A DNA stretch of 6,220 bases. Origin: Syntrophomonadaceae bacterium (GTDB lineage Bacteria > Bacillota > Dethiobacteria > DTU022). Positions 1 to 5,119 of the stretch are shown one piece after another (positions within the stretch are counted from its first letter, which is position 1; every line of letters starts with the position of its first letter). Position numbers and translations under genes: made by a program. The stretch lies in the NCBI GenBank assembly GCA_007136055.1, contig SLHT01000099.1, positions 1 to 6,220 of the forward strand. Reading direction: 5' to 3'. The notes below the pieces were generated by a model that was not told where the DNA came from, made no database searches, and saw only the letters and a list, made by a program, of their open reading frames with translations.

Positions 1-166
1 ATATACTATAGCATTCTAATGCCCTTCGCCTTTCTAAATTTTCATTCAGATTAAAACAGTATCCATCTCAAGCGACAATTTAGCTTCCTCAAAATTACTC
101 AAACTTATGTTTTAGACTTAATATTACAATGCTTTATAAGGTTTTGATAAGGTAAATAGTAGTAGA

Positions 167-206
167 GTAGATAAGAATTTGCTTTGGTAGATAAGAATTT
201 GCTTTT
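167..206. repeat. 20-bp tandem duplication
   Basis: Two adjacent copies of GTAGATAAGAATTTGCTTTG lie at 167-186 and 187-206. They differ only at the last base (G versus T). With only two units this looks like a simple local duplication, not a CRISPR or an iteron array. Confidence 0.85.
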
Positions 207-287
207 CTGCTGGGATTGTAATACTATGCTATCTTGATCCAGGTCAAGCTAACCCGACCCCAAAAAAGCAGACTTCCGGCCCGATTC

Positions 288-307
288 GCCTCAGTTAGAG
301 GTGAGGC
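288..307. repeat. short inverted repeat (6-bp stem)
   Basis: GCCTCA (288-293) and TGAGGC (302-307) are perfect inverted copies around an 8-base loop. There is no T tract after it, so it is not a typical terminator. It could be a remnant of an insertion-sequence end. Confidence 0.4.
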
Positions 308-460
308 AGTGAACATTTAAGGATCATTTTGGGGTTTTACGCTGAGAGCATAAAAGTGGAACAAAGAGGTAAACTACGGGTCCCTGTTTTTGGCATAACG
401 AAATCTAAGGATGACCTAAAACCGGTTTACAGGGCGGCAGAAAGCTTCGAGCAGAGCTCT

Positions 461-1045
461 TCAGCAGGTAGTTGTGTGAATATCTTCATAGCGGTTGCTG
501 TCTAGATCCGGATACTGCAGGTCGCAGGCCATGGTAAGCTGTTCTGAATGCAACTCGTTTTCCGGAATAAATTTAAGCATGATCTTGCCGGGTGGCGGGT
601 CGTGGTTTCTCGTTTTCCATAAGTCAAGGTGCTGTAAGATCTTCTTTATCACGTCAACATAATCAATTAACGCAATCAACTTTATCTTCCCACTGCATTT
701 GGCACAGATCAGCGGGTCACGGCTGTAGACCTTCTGAATTAGGCGGCTCCAGCTTTTGCTTAGACTTCCTGCTGTCTATGTCGGTATCAATTAAGAAAGA
801 CGTCTGTTCATCAAGGTCGGCTTTTTTACGCATCCCCGGGTATTTGTTGGAGTAATAGCCAATAGCCATAATAACGGACCATCTGCTCACCCCTGCCCGG
901 AATATGAGGTACCAGTTGAGCCAGCCAGTCAAGGGCCAGAAAGGTTTTAGAGAAACCGCCGTCTTTGGCCTGGTAAATTACTCTGGCCAGTCCGTCTGCC
1001 GCTTCAAATGCCGGCACATAAATCATCCGCTCCTGGGAAATTACA
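461..1045 (-). pseudogene. IS91/IS1294-type transposase, 3' relic with two frameshifts
   Basis: Three successive minus-strand frames together read as the C-terminal part of an IS91-family (IS801/IS1294-like) transposase. The first (from about 1045) contains ISQERMIYVP, then VIYQAKDGG, LDWLAQLVPHIPGRGEQMVRYYG. The second continues YYSNKYPGMRKKADLDEQ. The third gives WSRLIQKVYSRDPLICAKC, SGKIKLIALID and VIKKILQHLDLW, ending at a TGA at 461-463. CAKCSGK resembles the C-terminal CPKCxGxM zinc-type motif of the family. The first shift is explained by a 7-bp duplication at 854-867; the second falls near 752-760, at a run of four A on the coding strand. The N-terminal half with the catalytic HUH and tyrosine motifs is missing, so the element is dead. 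Family assignment rests on remembered motif patterns. Confidence 0.72.
854..867. repeat. 7-bp tandem duplication that breaks the transposase frame
   Basis: AATAGCC occurs twice in tandem (854-860, 861-867). Removing one copy restores a continuous minus-strand reading MVRYYGYYSNKYPGMRKK across the site, the sequence expected for the family. The duplication is therefore the frameshifting mutation. Confidence 0.8.
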
Positions 1046-1317
1046 TCTGCCCGAGGTGCAGGGAGAGTGCTGCGCAGCCAGGAAGATGTAAAGCGGGCCG
1101 AAGAAACTCTTGAAACACATCGCTATCAGCTTCAGGAACTGGAAGAAGGATTTAAGCGTGAAACAGATCTCTTGGCTGCTGCCATGGATCCCCTAACAGA
1201 AGAACTGGAGCAGTTCACGGTTAAAGTATTGAAAAGAATGTTATGTTAAAGCTGTTTGCCCTGGCCTGGTTGCCCTACCGCCGGACAGCTACCGGAATAG
1301 CCGAACCGGCCTGGTAG
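1046..1317 (+). pseudogene. C-terminal remnant of a HerA/DUF87-like ATPase, frameshifted
   Basis: The plus strand reads RSQEDVKRAEETLE, then a predicted coiled coil rich in Glu, Leu and Gln, then DPLTEELEQFTVKV. After a frameshift at about 1228-1240 it continues in the next frame as NVMLKLFALAWLPYRR and stops at TAG 1315-1317. This order (coiled coil, DPxTExLE, a run to ALAWxPY) is how I remember the C-terminal ends of large HerA/DUF87-type ATP-binding proteins. Nothing of the Walker motifs or the N-terminal domain is present. The 5' side is cut off at the junction with the transposase relic near 1045. A GTG at 1067 could start a 60-residue peptide, but no ribosome binding site favours it and I read it as a relic. 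The family name is recall, not a search. Confidence 0.55.
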
Positions 1318-1325
1318 GGGTTTTT
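1273..1325 (+). terminator. rho-independent terminator of the ATPase relic
   Basis: CCCTACC (1273-1279) pairs with GGTAGGG (1313-1319), and GCCGG (1280-1284) with CCGGC (1306-1310) with two bases bulged on the right arm. TTTTT follows at 1321-1325. The stop codon of the ATPase relic lies inside the right arm. Confidence 0.72.
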
Positions 1326-1328
1326 CAA

Positions 1329-1739
1329 TTAGTGATTATAAAATCTGCTATTTACTTTTTCGCTGCTTATTGTGCCGTCGCTGTGATGTATCTTGATGAA
1401 GGTGCCTTCATCAATATCTTTGAAGGTCTGCCTTAGCTCTTCCTTTGTGTTCATCACTATCGGTCCGCCCCACGCGATTGGTTCTTTTTGAGGTTTGCCG
1501 GAAAAAAGCAGCAGGCGCGTCTCTAAATCATCGCCGGCTTTAATAGGCAGTTTGTCCCCCTGGTCAAATAGGACAGCCTGCCTGGAGGGCAGGATTCTTT
1601 TATTTTCTGCCGGCAGGTGAACTGAGCCGTAGATGATGTAGATGAAAAGGGTGTCGCTTGGATCTGTATCAAAGTAGAAAGAGCCTCCGGCCTTGATTGT
1701 CACGTCAAGGTATGTGGGCTGGACAGTTATCTCTTCCAT
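1329..1739 (-). pseudogene. pirin family protein, C-terminal half only
   Basis: The 136-residue product matches the C-terminal cupin domain of bacterial pirin (YhhW-like) proteins: QPTYLDVTIKAGGSFYF near residues 7-23, a middle stretch with YIIYGSVHLP and AVLFDQGD, then LLLFSGKPQKEPIAWGGPIV and MNTKEELRQTF, DIDEGTFIK toward the end. Full pirins are roughly 230-290 residues. The N-terminal cupin, with the HPHRG-type metal-binding histidines, is absent, so quercetinase-type activity is unlikely. An ATG at 1737-1739 has GGGG about eight bases upstream, so a half-pirin could still be translated. It sits 14 bases after the stop of the broken B3/B4 gene, and the join looks like a deletion scar. The last 20 residues beyond FIK look like an unrelated extension. 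Confidence 0.75.
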
Positions 1740-1753
1740 GTGTTACCCCTGTG

Positions 1754-2168
1754 TTAAAACAGATCACCTGGTTTACTGAAACGCACCTCGATGTCGCTTT
1801 CAGTTTCATCAAGATCGTGCGCGCCCATCGGCAGGGTATACTTTAGCGAGTAAGCATTAACCAGGTTAACGACTGGATTTATATCAGGCAGGCTTCCGTT
1901 TTGACAGCCCTTGCGGTTAGCGCTTCCACTGAGCAGGGGAATTTATTTGGGTTAATTTCCATCTTTCTAAACGCTTCACGGTATGGCTGCATGTCGGGGT
2001 GTTCCTTCGGTTTTATCCCGACAAATTTAGCCTGCGCCGTACTAATTGCTTCATTATAGTCATGATTTCTCTGTGCAGGCTACTATTATCCAGACCGCGG
2101 GCGACCACTACACCAAAACAGACGGAAAGCATGATAGTGAATATTTTTTCATCGATTACAAAATTCAT
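1754..2168 (-). pseudogene. B3/B4 tRNA-binding-domain protein, two frameshifts, 3' truncated
   Basis: Starting at ATG 2166-2168 (AGAGGG site at 2178-2183), the minus strand reads MNFVIDEKIFTIMLSVCFGV and VVARGLDNSSLHREI. After a shift near 2050 it continues EAISTAQAKFVGIKPKEHPD, then FRKMEINPNKFPCSVEALTA. After a second shift near 1897 it reads GSLPDINPVVNLVNAYSLKY, TLPMGAHDLDETESDIEVRF, SKPGDLF, stop. This is the order of motifs in stand-alone B3/B4-domain proteins, related to the editing domain of the phenylalanyl-tRNA synthetase beta chain. At 1897 one G is missing: ACGGGA instead of ACGGA would restore VKTGSLPD. The repaired product is about 138 residues against a usual length of about 220, so the C-terminal third is lost at the join with the pirin fragment. 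The native function is not well defined for the family. Confidence 0.72.
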
Positions 2169-2199
2169 TGCAGTTTCCCTCTCGCAGTGCTTTAGCATT

Positions 2200-2229
2200 A
2201 TTATAACCTTGCCTGCGACTGTGGAGCAA
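2200..2229 (-). promoter_or_regulatory. candidate promoter of the B3/B4 relic
   Basis: On the minus strand TTGCTC (2224-2229) and TATAAT (2200-2205) are separated by 18 bases, and the -10 lies about 32 bases ahead of the ATG at 2168. The -10 is a perfect match and the -35 is 4 of 6. It points away from the marR promoter, so the two transcription units are divergent. Confidence 0.45.
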
Positions 2230-2232
2230 TAG

Positions 2233-2246
2233 TGGGGTCAGGTCTT
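2233..2246 (+). repeat. TGGGGTCAGGTCTT, possible REP/RAYT-type half element
   Basis: TGGGGTCAGGTCTT resembles the core of short dispersed palindromic repeats that I remember from many bacterial genomes, often linked to REP-associated Y1 transposases (RAYT). Only one arm is visible here and no transposase gene is in the window, so the call is tentative. It lies between the two divergent promoters. Confidence 0.35.
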
Positions 2247-2277
2247 AAATATTGCTTTTGTAGTTATTTAGCAATGC

Positions 2278-2306
2278 TTGACTGTGCGACATTATAGTTG
2301 TATAAT
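2278..2306 (+). promoter_or_regulatory. strong sigma-A-type promoter of the marR-hgcAB operon
   Basis: TTGACT (2278-2283) and TATAAT (2301-2306) are separated by exactly 17 bases: 5 of 6 and 6 of 6 matches to consensus. Transcription would begin near 2313, giving a leader of about 60 bases before the marR start. No other convincing promoter lies ahead of hgcA, so hgcA and hgcB are probably expressed from here. Confidence 0.75.
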
Positions 2307-2311
2307 GCAAC
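2290..2311. promoter_or_regulatory. overlapping palindromes on the -10 box, candidate MarR operator
   Basis: Two dyads overlap. CATTATA-GTTG-TATAATG (2290-2307) is a perfect 7-bp inverted repeat. GTTGTATAATGCAAC (2297-2311) is a 15-base pseudo-palindrome with six of seven pairs, in the TTGnnnnnnnCAA style common for MarR sites. Both cover the -10 hexamer, so a bound dimer would block RNA polymerase. This fits autorepression by the first gene of the operon (inference). Confidence 0.6.
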
Positions 2312-2313
2312 TG

Positions 2314-2335
2314 TTGGCATAAGAATCTATGCTAA
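2314..2335 (+). promoter_or_regulatory. second dyad in the leader of the operon
   Basis: TTGGCATA (2314-2321) pairs with TATGCTAA (2328-2335) through eight pairs including one G-T, with a 6-base loop AGAATC. It lies just after the expected transcription start. It may be a second operator half or a small 5' mRNA hairpin; there is no T tract, so it is not a terminator. Confidence 0.35.
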
Positions 2336-2375
2336 GTTCTATCCATTTTAAGTTTTATGTAGGAGGCCTAAAAAA

Positions 2376-2843
2376 ATGGAACTCGAAGATATTCGGTATT
2401 TCAGGGAAATAATGCGGCGGCTGCAGAGAAATTTAAGCTGGCAGTCGAAAAGCGATGCTGTATGCTGCGGGATAACCGTGGCCCAGTGTCATGCAATGAT
2501 GGAGATCGGGAAGGTAAATAAGATTTCAATTGTTGACCTGGCTTCCATTTTGAGGCTTGATAAGAGCACTCTTAGCCGGACGATCGATGGAATGGTCGAT
2601 GCAGGCCTGGTTGAGAGGCTTCCCAACCCTGAAGACCGCCGCTATATAAAACTCACCCTGACAGAGCAGGGAAAGAACCTTTTTGATAGCATCAACTGCA
2701 CCTTTGATCAATATTACCAGAATATATTTGCTGCCATTTCTTCCGAAAAGCATCAGTTGGTAATGGAAAGCTTAAGCCTGCTGGTTGAAGCAATGGCGGT
2801 ATCAAAGAGCAGTGAATGCTGCCGGGAGGAGCTGACATCATGA
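2376..2843 (+). CDS. MarR-family regulator with paired cysteines (candidate metal/metalloid sensor)
   Basis: This 155-residue protein has the usual MarR length and layout: an N-terminal dimerisation helix, then the winged helix-turn-helix at about residues 50-99 with DLASILRLDKSTLSRTIDGM, LVERLPNP and the wing EDRRYIKLTLTEQG, then a C-terminal helix. The start ATG follows TAGGAGG (2360-2366) by nine bases. It has two vicinal cysteine pairs, C30-C31 (AVCCGIT) and C148-C149 (SECCRE), plus C38 (AQCHA) and C108. The CCGxTxAQCH pattern is one I associate with MarR proteins near arsenic genes such as arsenite methyltransferases in clostridia (recall). The cysteines near the N- and C-terminal dimer helices could bind thiophilic As(III) or Hg(II). 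Its stop overlaps the hgcA start by ATGA, so the genes are translationally coupled. It probably represses its own promoter and hgcAB; the ligand is inferred, not shown. Confidence 0.88.
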   Translation: MELEDIRYFREIMRRLQRNLSWQSKSDAVCCGITVAQCHAMMEIGKVNKISIVDLASILRLDKSTLSRTIDGMVDAGLVERLPNPEDRRYIKLTLTEQGKNLFDSINCTFDQYYQNIFAAISSEKHQLVMESLSLLVEAMAVSKSSECCREELTS

Positions 2844-3979
2844 GTGAAGGGCAGTTCAAACTACCCATGGTTGATAACCACCAATCAGATTCGTGCTGCG
2901 CCGGGAAAGAAGGCGCTTTTGATTACAGGAACGCAGCTGAAGAGAGTTGGGTAACCGGTCAAATCGAAACTGCAGTCGGCCCGGTATACCGGATTGCCAC
3001 CATCCTGGATTACAGGGACCTGCTTGGTTCGTTCAAAGCGCGCTGGGGTGTGGGCAGAATGGGCTATACTGTTCCTCCGGGCCTCTATGCCGCCGGAAAC
3101 CCCGGTCAGAGATCTCCTGTGCTGGTGTCGGCAAATTATAAGCTTAGCTTCGATAGTCTGAGGAGGGAGCTGTCAGGGCTTGACCTCTGGATCCTTGTCA
3201 TCGATACAAAGGGAATCAATGTTTGGTGCGCAGCGGGCAAAGGTACATTTGGCACAGAGGAAGTAATCAGAATGGTCAGTGCAACCCGACTGCCGGAACT
3301 GTTATCAAATAAGACCTTGATTATGCCTCAGCTGTCAGCTCCCGGGGTCACGTCTTTTGAGGTAAGGCGCAGTTGTGGCTTCAAGGTTATTTTTGGCCCT
3401 GTCAGGGCGGCAGACATTTCTGCATTTCTGAAAGTCGGCAACAGGGCAGACCCGGTGATGCGCAGAACACATTTTGGCCTTTTGGACCGGGTGGTTCTAA
3501 CCCCGGTTGAGTTAACCGCGCTGGTCAAACCGCTGGCCTATTTTACTTTATTTCTGTTTCTGCTTAACCTGGCTTCTGTGATACTTGCCGGAGATATCAT
3601 CCAGCCTGCTTTTCTGATCAGACAGTCCTTTTCTGATCTGGTTCCTTTTCTGATCGCCCTGTTGGTCGGAGCAGTTTTTGTTCCAGCCCTGCTACCTTTT
3701 ATACCGGGGCGCGCGCTTTCCTGGAAAGGCCTGGTCCTGGGGTTGGTCTGGGCTGGTATTTATAGAGGACTGCCCGGTTTAGAAGCAGGCTTGCTGGAAA
3801 CAGCTTCATATTTTTTGATCATCCCGGCAATTACGGCTTTTCTAAGTATGAACTTTACCGGTTCAACCACTTACACATCACTGTCAGGAGTGGTTAAAGA
3901 GATGAAAATTGCCCTTCCCCTGATTATGACAGCAGCAGGCCTGGGGTTAATTGCCCTGACCCTTTCGTATTTTGTTTGA
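2840..3979 (+). CDS. hgcA: HgcA, corrinoid protein of mercury methylation
   Basis: HgcA is the membrane-bound corrinoid protein thought to transfer a methyl group to Hg(II). The 379-residue product has a cytoplasmic corrinoid-binding domain related to the CdhD/CFeSP family (about 40-228) with GLYAAGNPGQRSPVLVSANY, LDLWILVIDTKG and the diagnostic cap-helix motif NVWCAAGKGTF at 127-137. C130 (codon 3227-3229) matches the cysteine that ligates cobalt (Cys93 in strain ND132). LIMPQLSAPGV and FKVIFGPVRAADI follow. Five membrane helices are predicted at about 231-250, 268-287, 295-311, 321-338 and 357-378, as in the family. I chose ATG 2840 because GGGAGGAG (2824-2831) lies eight bases upstream; the in-frame ATG at 2816 has no such site. 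Unusual points are a vicinal pair C19-C20 in the N-terminal tail and C179 in RRSCGF. No truncation or missing key residue is seen, so it should be functional together with HgcB. Confidence 0.95.
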   Translation: MSEGQFKLPMVDNHQSDSCCAGKEGAFDYRNAAEESWVTGQIETAVGPVYRIATILDYRDLLGSFKARWGVGRMGYTVPPGLYAAGNPGQRSPVLVSANYKLSFDSLRRELSGLDLWILVIDTKGINVWCAAGKGTFGTEEVIRMVSATRLPELLSNKTLIMPQLSAPGVTSFEVRRSCGFKVIFGPVRAADISAFLKVGNRADPVMRRTHFGLLDRVVLTPVELTALVKPLAYFTLFLFLLNLASVILAGDIIQPAFLIRQSFSDLVPFLIALLVGAVFVPALLPFIPGRALSWKGLVLGLVWAGIYRGLPGLEAGLLETASYFLIIPAITAFLSMNFTGSTTYTSLSGVVKEMKIALPLIMTAAGLGLIALTLSYFV

Positions 3980-4022
3980 TACTTAAAGACGAAATCAGTA
4001 TTTTAGGCGGAGGATATTAATT

Positions 4023-4328
4023 ATGAAGTTCAGATACCTGAAAAATGTGGTGACCCTGAAGCTGGACCAGGGTAAGTGCAACGGCTGCGGCATCTGCACA
4101 GAAGTATGCCCGCAGCAGGTGTTTACTCTTGAAGGAAAAGTAAGTTCAATTGCTGACCGTGATGCCTGCCTGGAATGTGGAGCCTGCGCTCGCAATTGTG
4201 CTCCGGGGGCAATAAGCGTCCGAGCCGGGGTAGGCTGTGCATATGCAGTATTGATGGACATGTATAATATTAAAAGCAGATGCTGTGGAGACGATTGCGG
4301 TTGCAGCTTAGATGGTATTCAATGTTGA
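4023..4328 (+). CDS. hgcB: HgcB, double [4Fe-4S] ferredoxin of mercury methylation
   Basis: HgcB is the ferredoxin partner of HgcA; it is thought to reduce the HgcA corrinoid to Co(I) and perhaps to hand over Hg(II). The 101-residue protein carries two CxxCxxCxxxC cluster motifs: C19-C22-C25-C29 (CNGCGICTEVCP) and C49-C52-C55-C59, the latter within the HgcB-typical CLECGACARNCAPGAISV. C72 in GVGCA corresponds to the additional conserved cysteine (Cys73 in ND132). The C-terminal tail has the vicinal pair C87-C88 followed by C92, C94 and the final residue C101; most HgcB tails show mainly the CC pair, so this one is cysteine-rich. The ATG follows GGCGGAGG (4006-4013) by nine bases, 43 bases after the hgcA stop and without a promoter between them, so it belongs to the same transcript. 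Confidence 0.95.
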   Translation: MKFRYLKNVVTLKLDQGKCNGCGICTEVCPQQVFTLEGKVSSIADRDACLECGACARNCAPGAISVRAGVGCAYAVLMDMYNIKSRCCGDDCGCSLDGIQC

Positions 4329-4361
4329 TGGCCGTCTGAATGGCTTGGTCAAAGTGTTTTG

Positions 4362-4383
4362 AACACAGGGGGAACACAGGGGG
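4362..4383 (+). repeat. 11-bp tandem repeat, two perfect copies
   Basis: AACACAGGGGG occurs at 4362-4372 and 4373-4383. The second copy supplies the left arm of the hairpin that ends the hgc operon. A similar string, AACACAGGGG, sits on the minus strand at 1747-1756 at the B3/B4-pirin join. Confidence 0.85.
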
Positions 4384-4412
4384 TCACCCCAAATCGTCCC
4401 GCTGTGTTTTCT
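4373..4412 (+). terminator. terminator of the marR-hgcAB operon
   Basis: AACACAG (4373-4379) pairs with CTGTGTT (4402-4408), and the stem can extend through GGG and CCC across one bulged G. TTTTCTT covers 4407-4413. It lies 44 bases after the hgcB stop and separates the operon from the next gene. The loop is long, so efficiency may be moderate. Confidence 0.6.
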
Positions 4413-4453
4413 TGCCTGATTCCCTGATCAAGGTTTTTTAAGCAGATGCTCAA

Positions 4454-5110
4454 TTGATTGCTGATAATACCCAGACTAATTATGCCGTACTGACCGGTGA
4501 TCTTGTTAAGTCAGCAGAGCTGGATCCTGTTAACCTAAGGATGATTTTACAGAGGCTGCAGGAAGGTCAGGATAGATTTGGTTCAATTTATGCTAATTCT
4601 ATAGTTGGCAGGATTGCTATTTTTAGTGGTGACAGCTGGCAAGTGCTAATGAGTCAATTGAACTTGTCTTTTAGATTTGCGCTCTATCTCAGGGCGCTGG
4701 TTAAAGCCACCGAAGGTTTAAATGCTGATATCCGTATTGCAGTGGCCTGGGGTCAGGTAGATGAGGAAACCCTGAATCCTGATAACATATCTGAGTCGAC
4801 CGGTGAAGCTTTTACTCTATCAGGACGGGCTTTGGCTGAAATGGCTAAATCGAAACATCTTGCCATGAAGATATCAGAAAATCTCGGTCAGGATTTGCAT
4901 GGAGGCCTCACAGTTTTACCGCCTACAATGTTATTGCTAGATGAAATACCCAGTTTCTGGACTGAAAAACAGGCGAAATTAGTCGTGCATGCCCTTCTTG
5001 GAAAGAAAAAGAAACAAAATCAGATTGCAAGTGAGCTTATTCTTGCTTCACCAACAGTTAAAAAAGGCTTGAATGCTTCTGGTTGGGGAAGTATTAAAGG
5101 ATTACCATGA
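4454..5110 (+). CDS. SatD-family protein
   Basis: The 218-residue product matches the SatD family, named after a gene of the streptococcal sat (secretion and acid tolerance) operon; its biochemical role is not established. Near the N terminus is AVLTGDLVKS (11-20), then FSGDSWQVL (57-65), ADIRIAVAWGQVD (91-103) and STGEAFTLSGRALAEM (115-130). These elements are reminiscent of a nucleotide-cyclase-like fold, though I see no firm catalytic set. Residues about 187-212 form a C-terminal helix-turn-helix-like segment (QNQIASELI, TVKKGLNASGW). The start is a TTG at 4454 with no clear ribosome binding site; it is chosen because TGDLVKS lies close to the N terminus in the family. The TGA at 5108-5110 may be slightly early: only four more codons (FYRN) follow in frame before a TAG, whereas I expect a few more residues. 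It pairs with a DUF3307 gene downstream, a partner I recall for SatD genes. Confidence 0.75.
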   Translation: MIADNTQTNYAVLTGDLVKSAELDPVNLRMILQRLQEGQDRFGSIYANSIVGRIAIFSGDSWQVLMSQLNLSFRFALYLRALVKATEGLNADIRIAVAWGQVDEETLNPDNISESTGEAFTLSGRALAEMAKSKHLAMKISENLGQDLHGGLTVLPPTMLLLDEIPSFWTEKQAKLVVHALLGKKKKQNQIASELILASPTVKKGLNASGWGSIKGLP

Positions 5111-5119
5111 TTTTATAGA

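Larger units (their letters stand above)
1..460. other. non-coding stretch left of the transposase relic
   Basis: I find no convincing coding sequence here. The first 240 bases are visibly AT-rich compared with the rest of the window and stop codons break every frame. The stretch contains a 20-bp tandem duplication (167-206) and a small hairpin (288-307). Because an IS91-like transposase relic ends at 461, part of 240-460 may be the old 3' flank of that element, but I cannot recognise a terminal sequence, so this is inference. Confidence 0.5.

Noticed and set aside
167..206. CRISPR or iteron array from the 20-bp repeat
   Set aside because: Only two directly adjacent units without spacers, and no cas or replication gene nearby.
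592..855. Plus-strand open frame across the transposase relic
   Set aside because: The opposite strand gives recognisable transposase motifs, so this frame is a shadow.
904..1113. Plus-strand open frame with a cysteine-rich stretch (YICPRCRE)
   Set aside because: It overlaps both relics on their real frames, and the two cysteines alone do not support a zinc-finger gene.
1999..2232. Plus-strand open frame opposite the B3/B4 relic
   Set aside because: The minus strand carries family motifs in consistent order; the plus reading shows none.
2312..2375. Riboswitch (for example cobalamin) in the operon leader, given the corrinoid protein downstream
   Set aside because: The leader is only about 60 bases, far too short for a cobalamin riboswitch, and no B12-box-like core is visible.
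2816..2839. In-frame ATG at 2816 as the start of hgcA
   Set aside because: It lacks a ribosome binding site and would overlap marR by 28 bases; ATG 2840 has GGGAGGAG eight bases upstream and the classic ATGA overlap.
3995..4261. Minus-strand open frame opposite hgcB
   Set aside because: hgcB is unmistakable on the plus strand; the antisense frame is a by-product of its codon pattern.
4329..4453. Promoter for the SatD-like gene
   Set aside because: No pair of hexamers with correct spacing was convincing; TTGCCT at 4412 lacks a matching -10.
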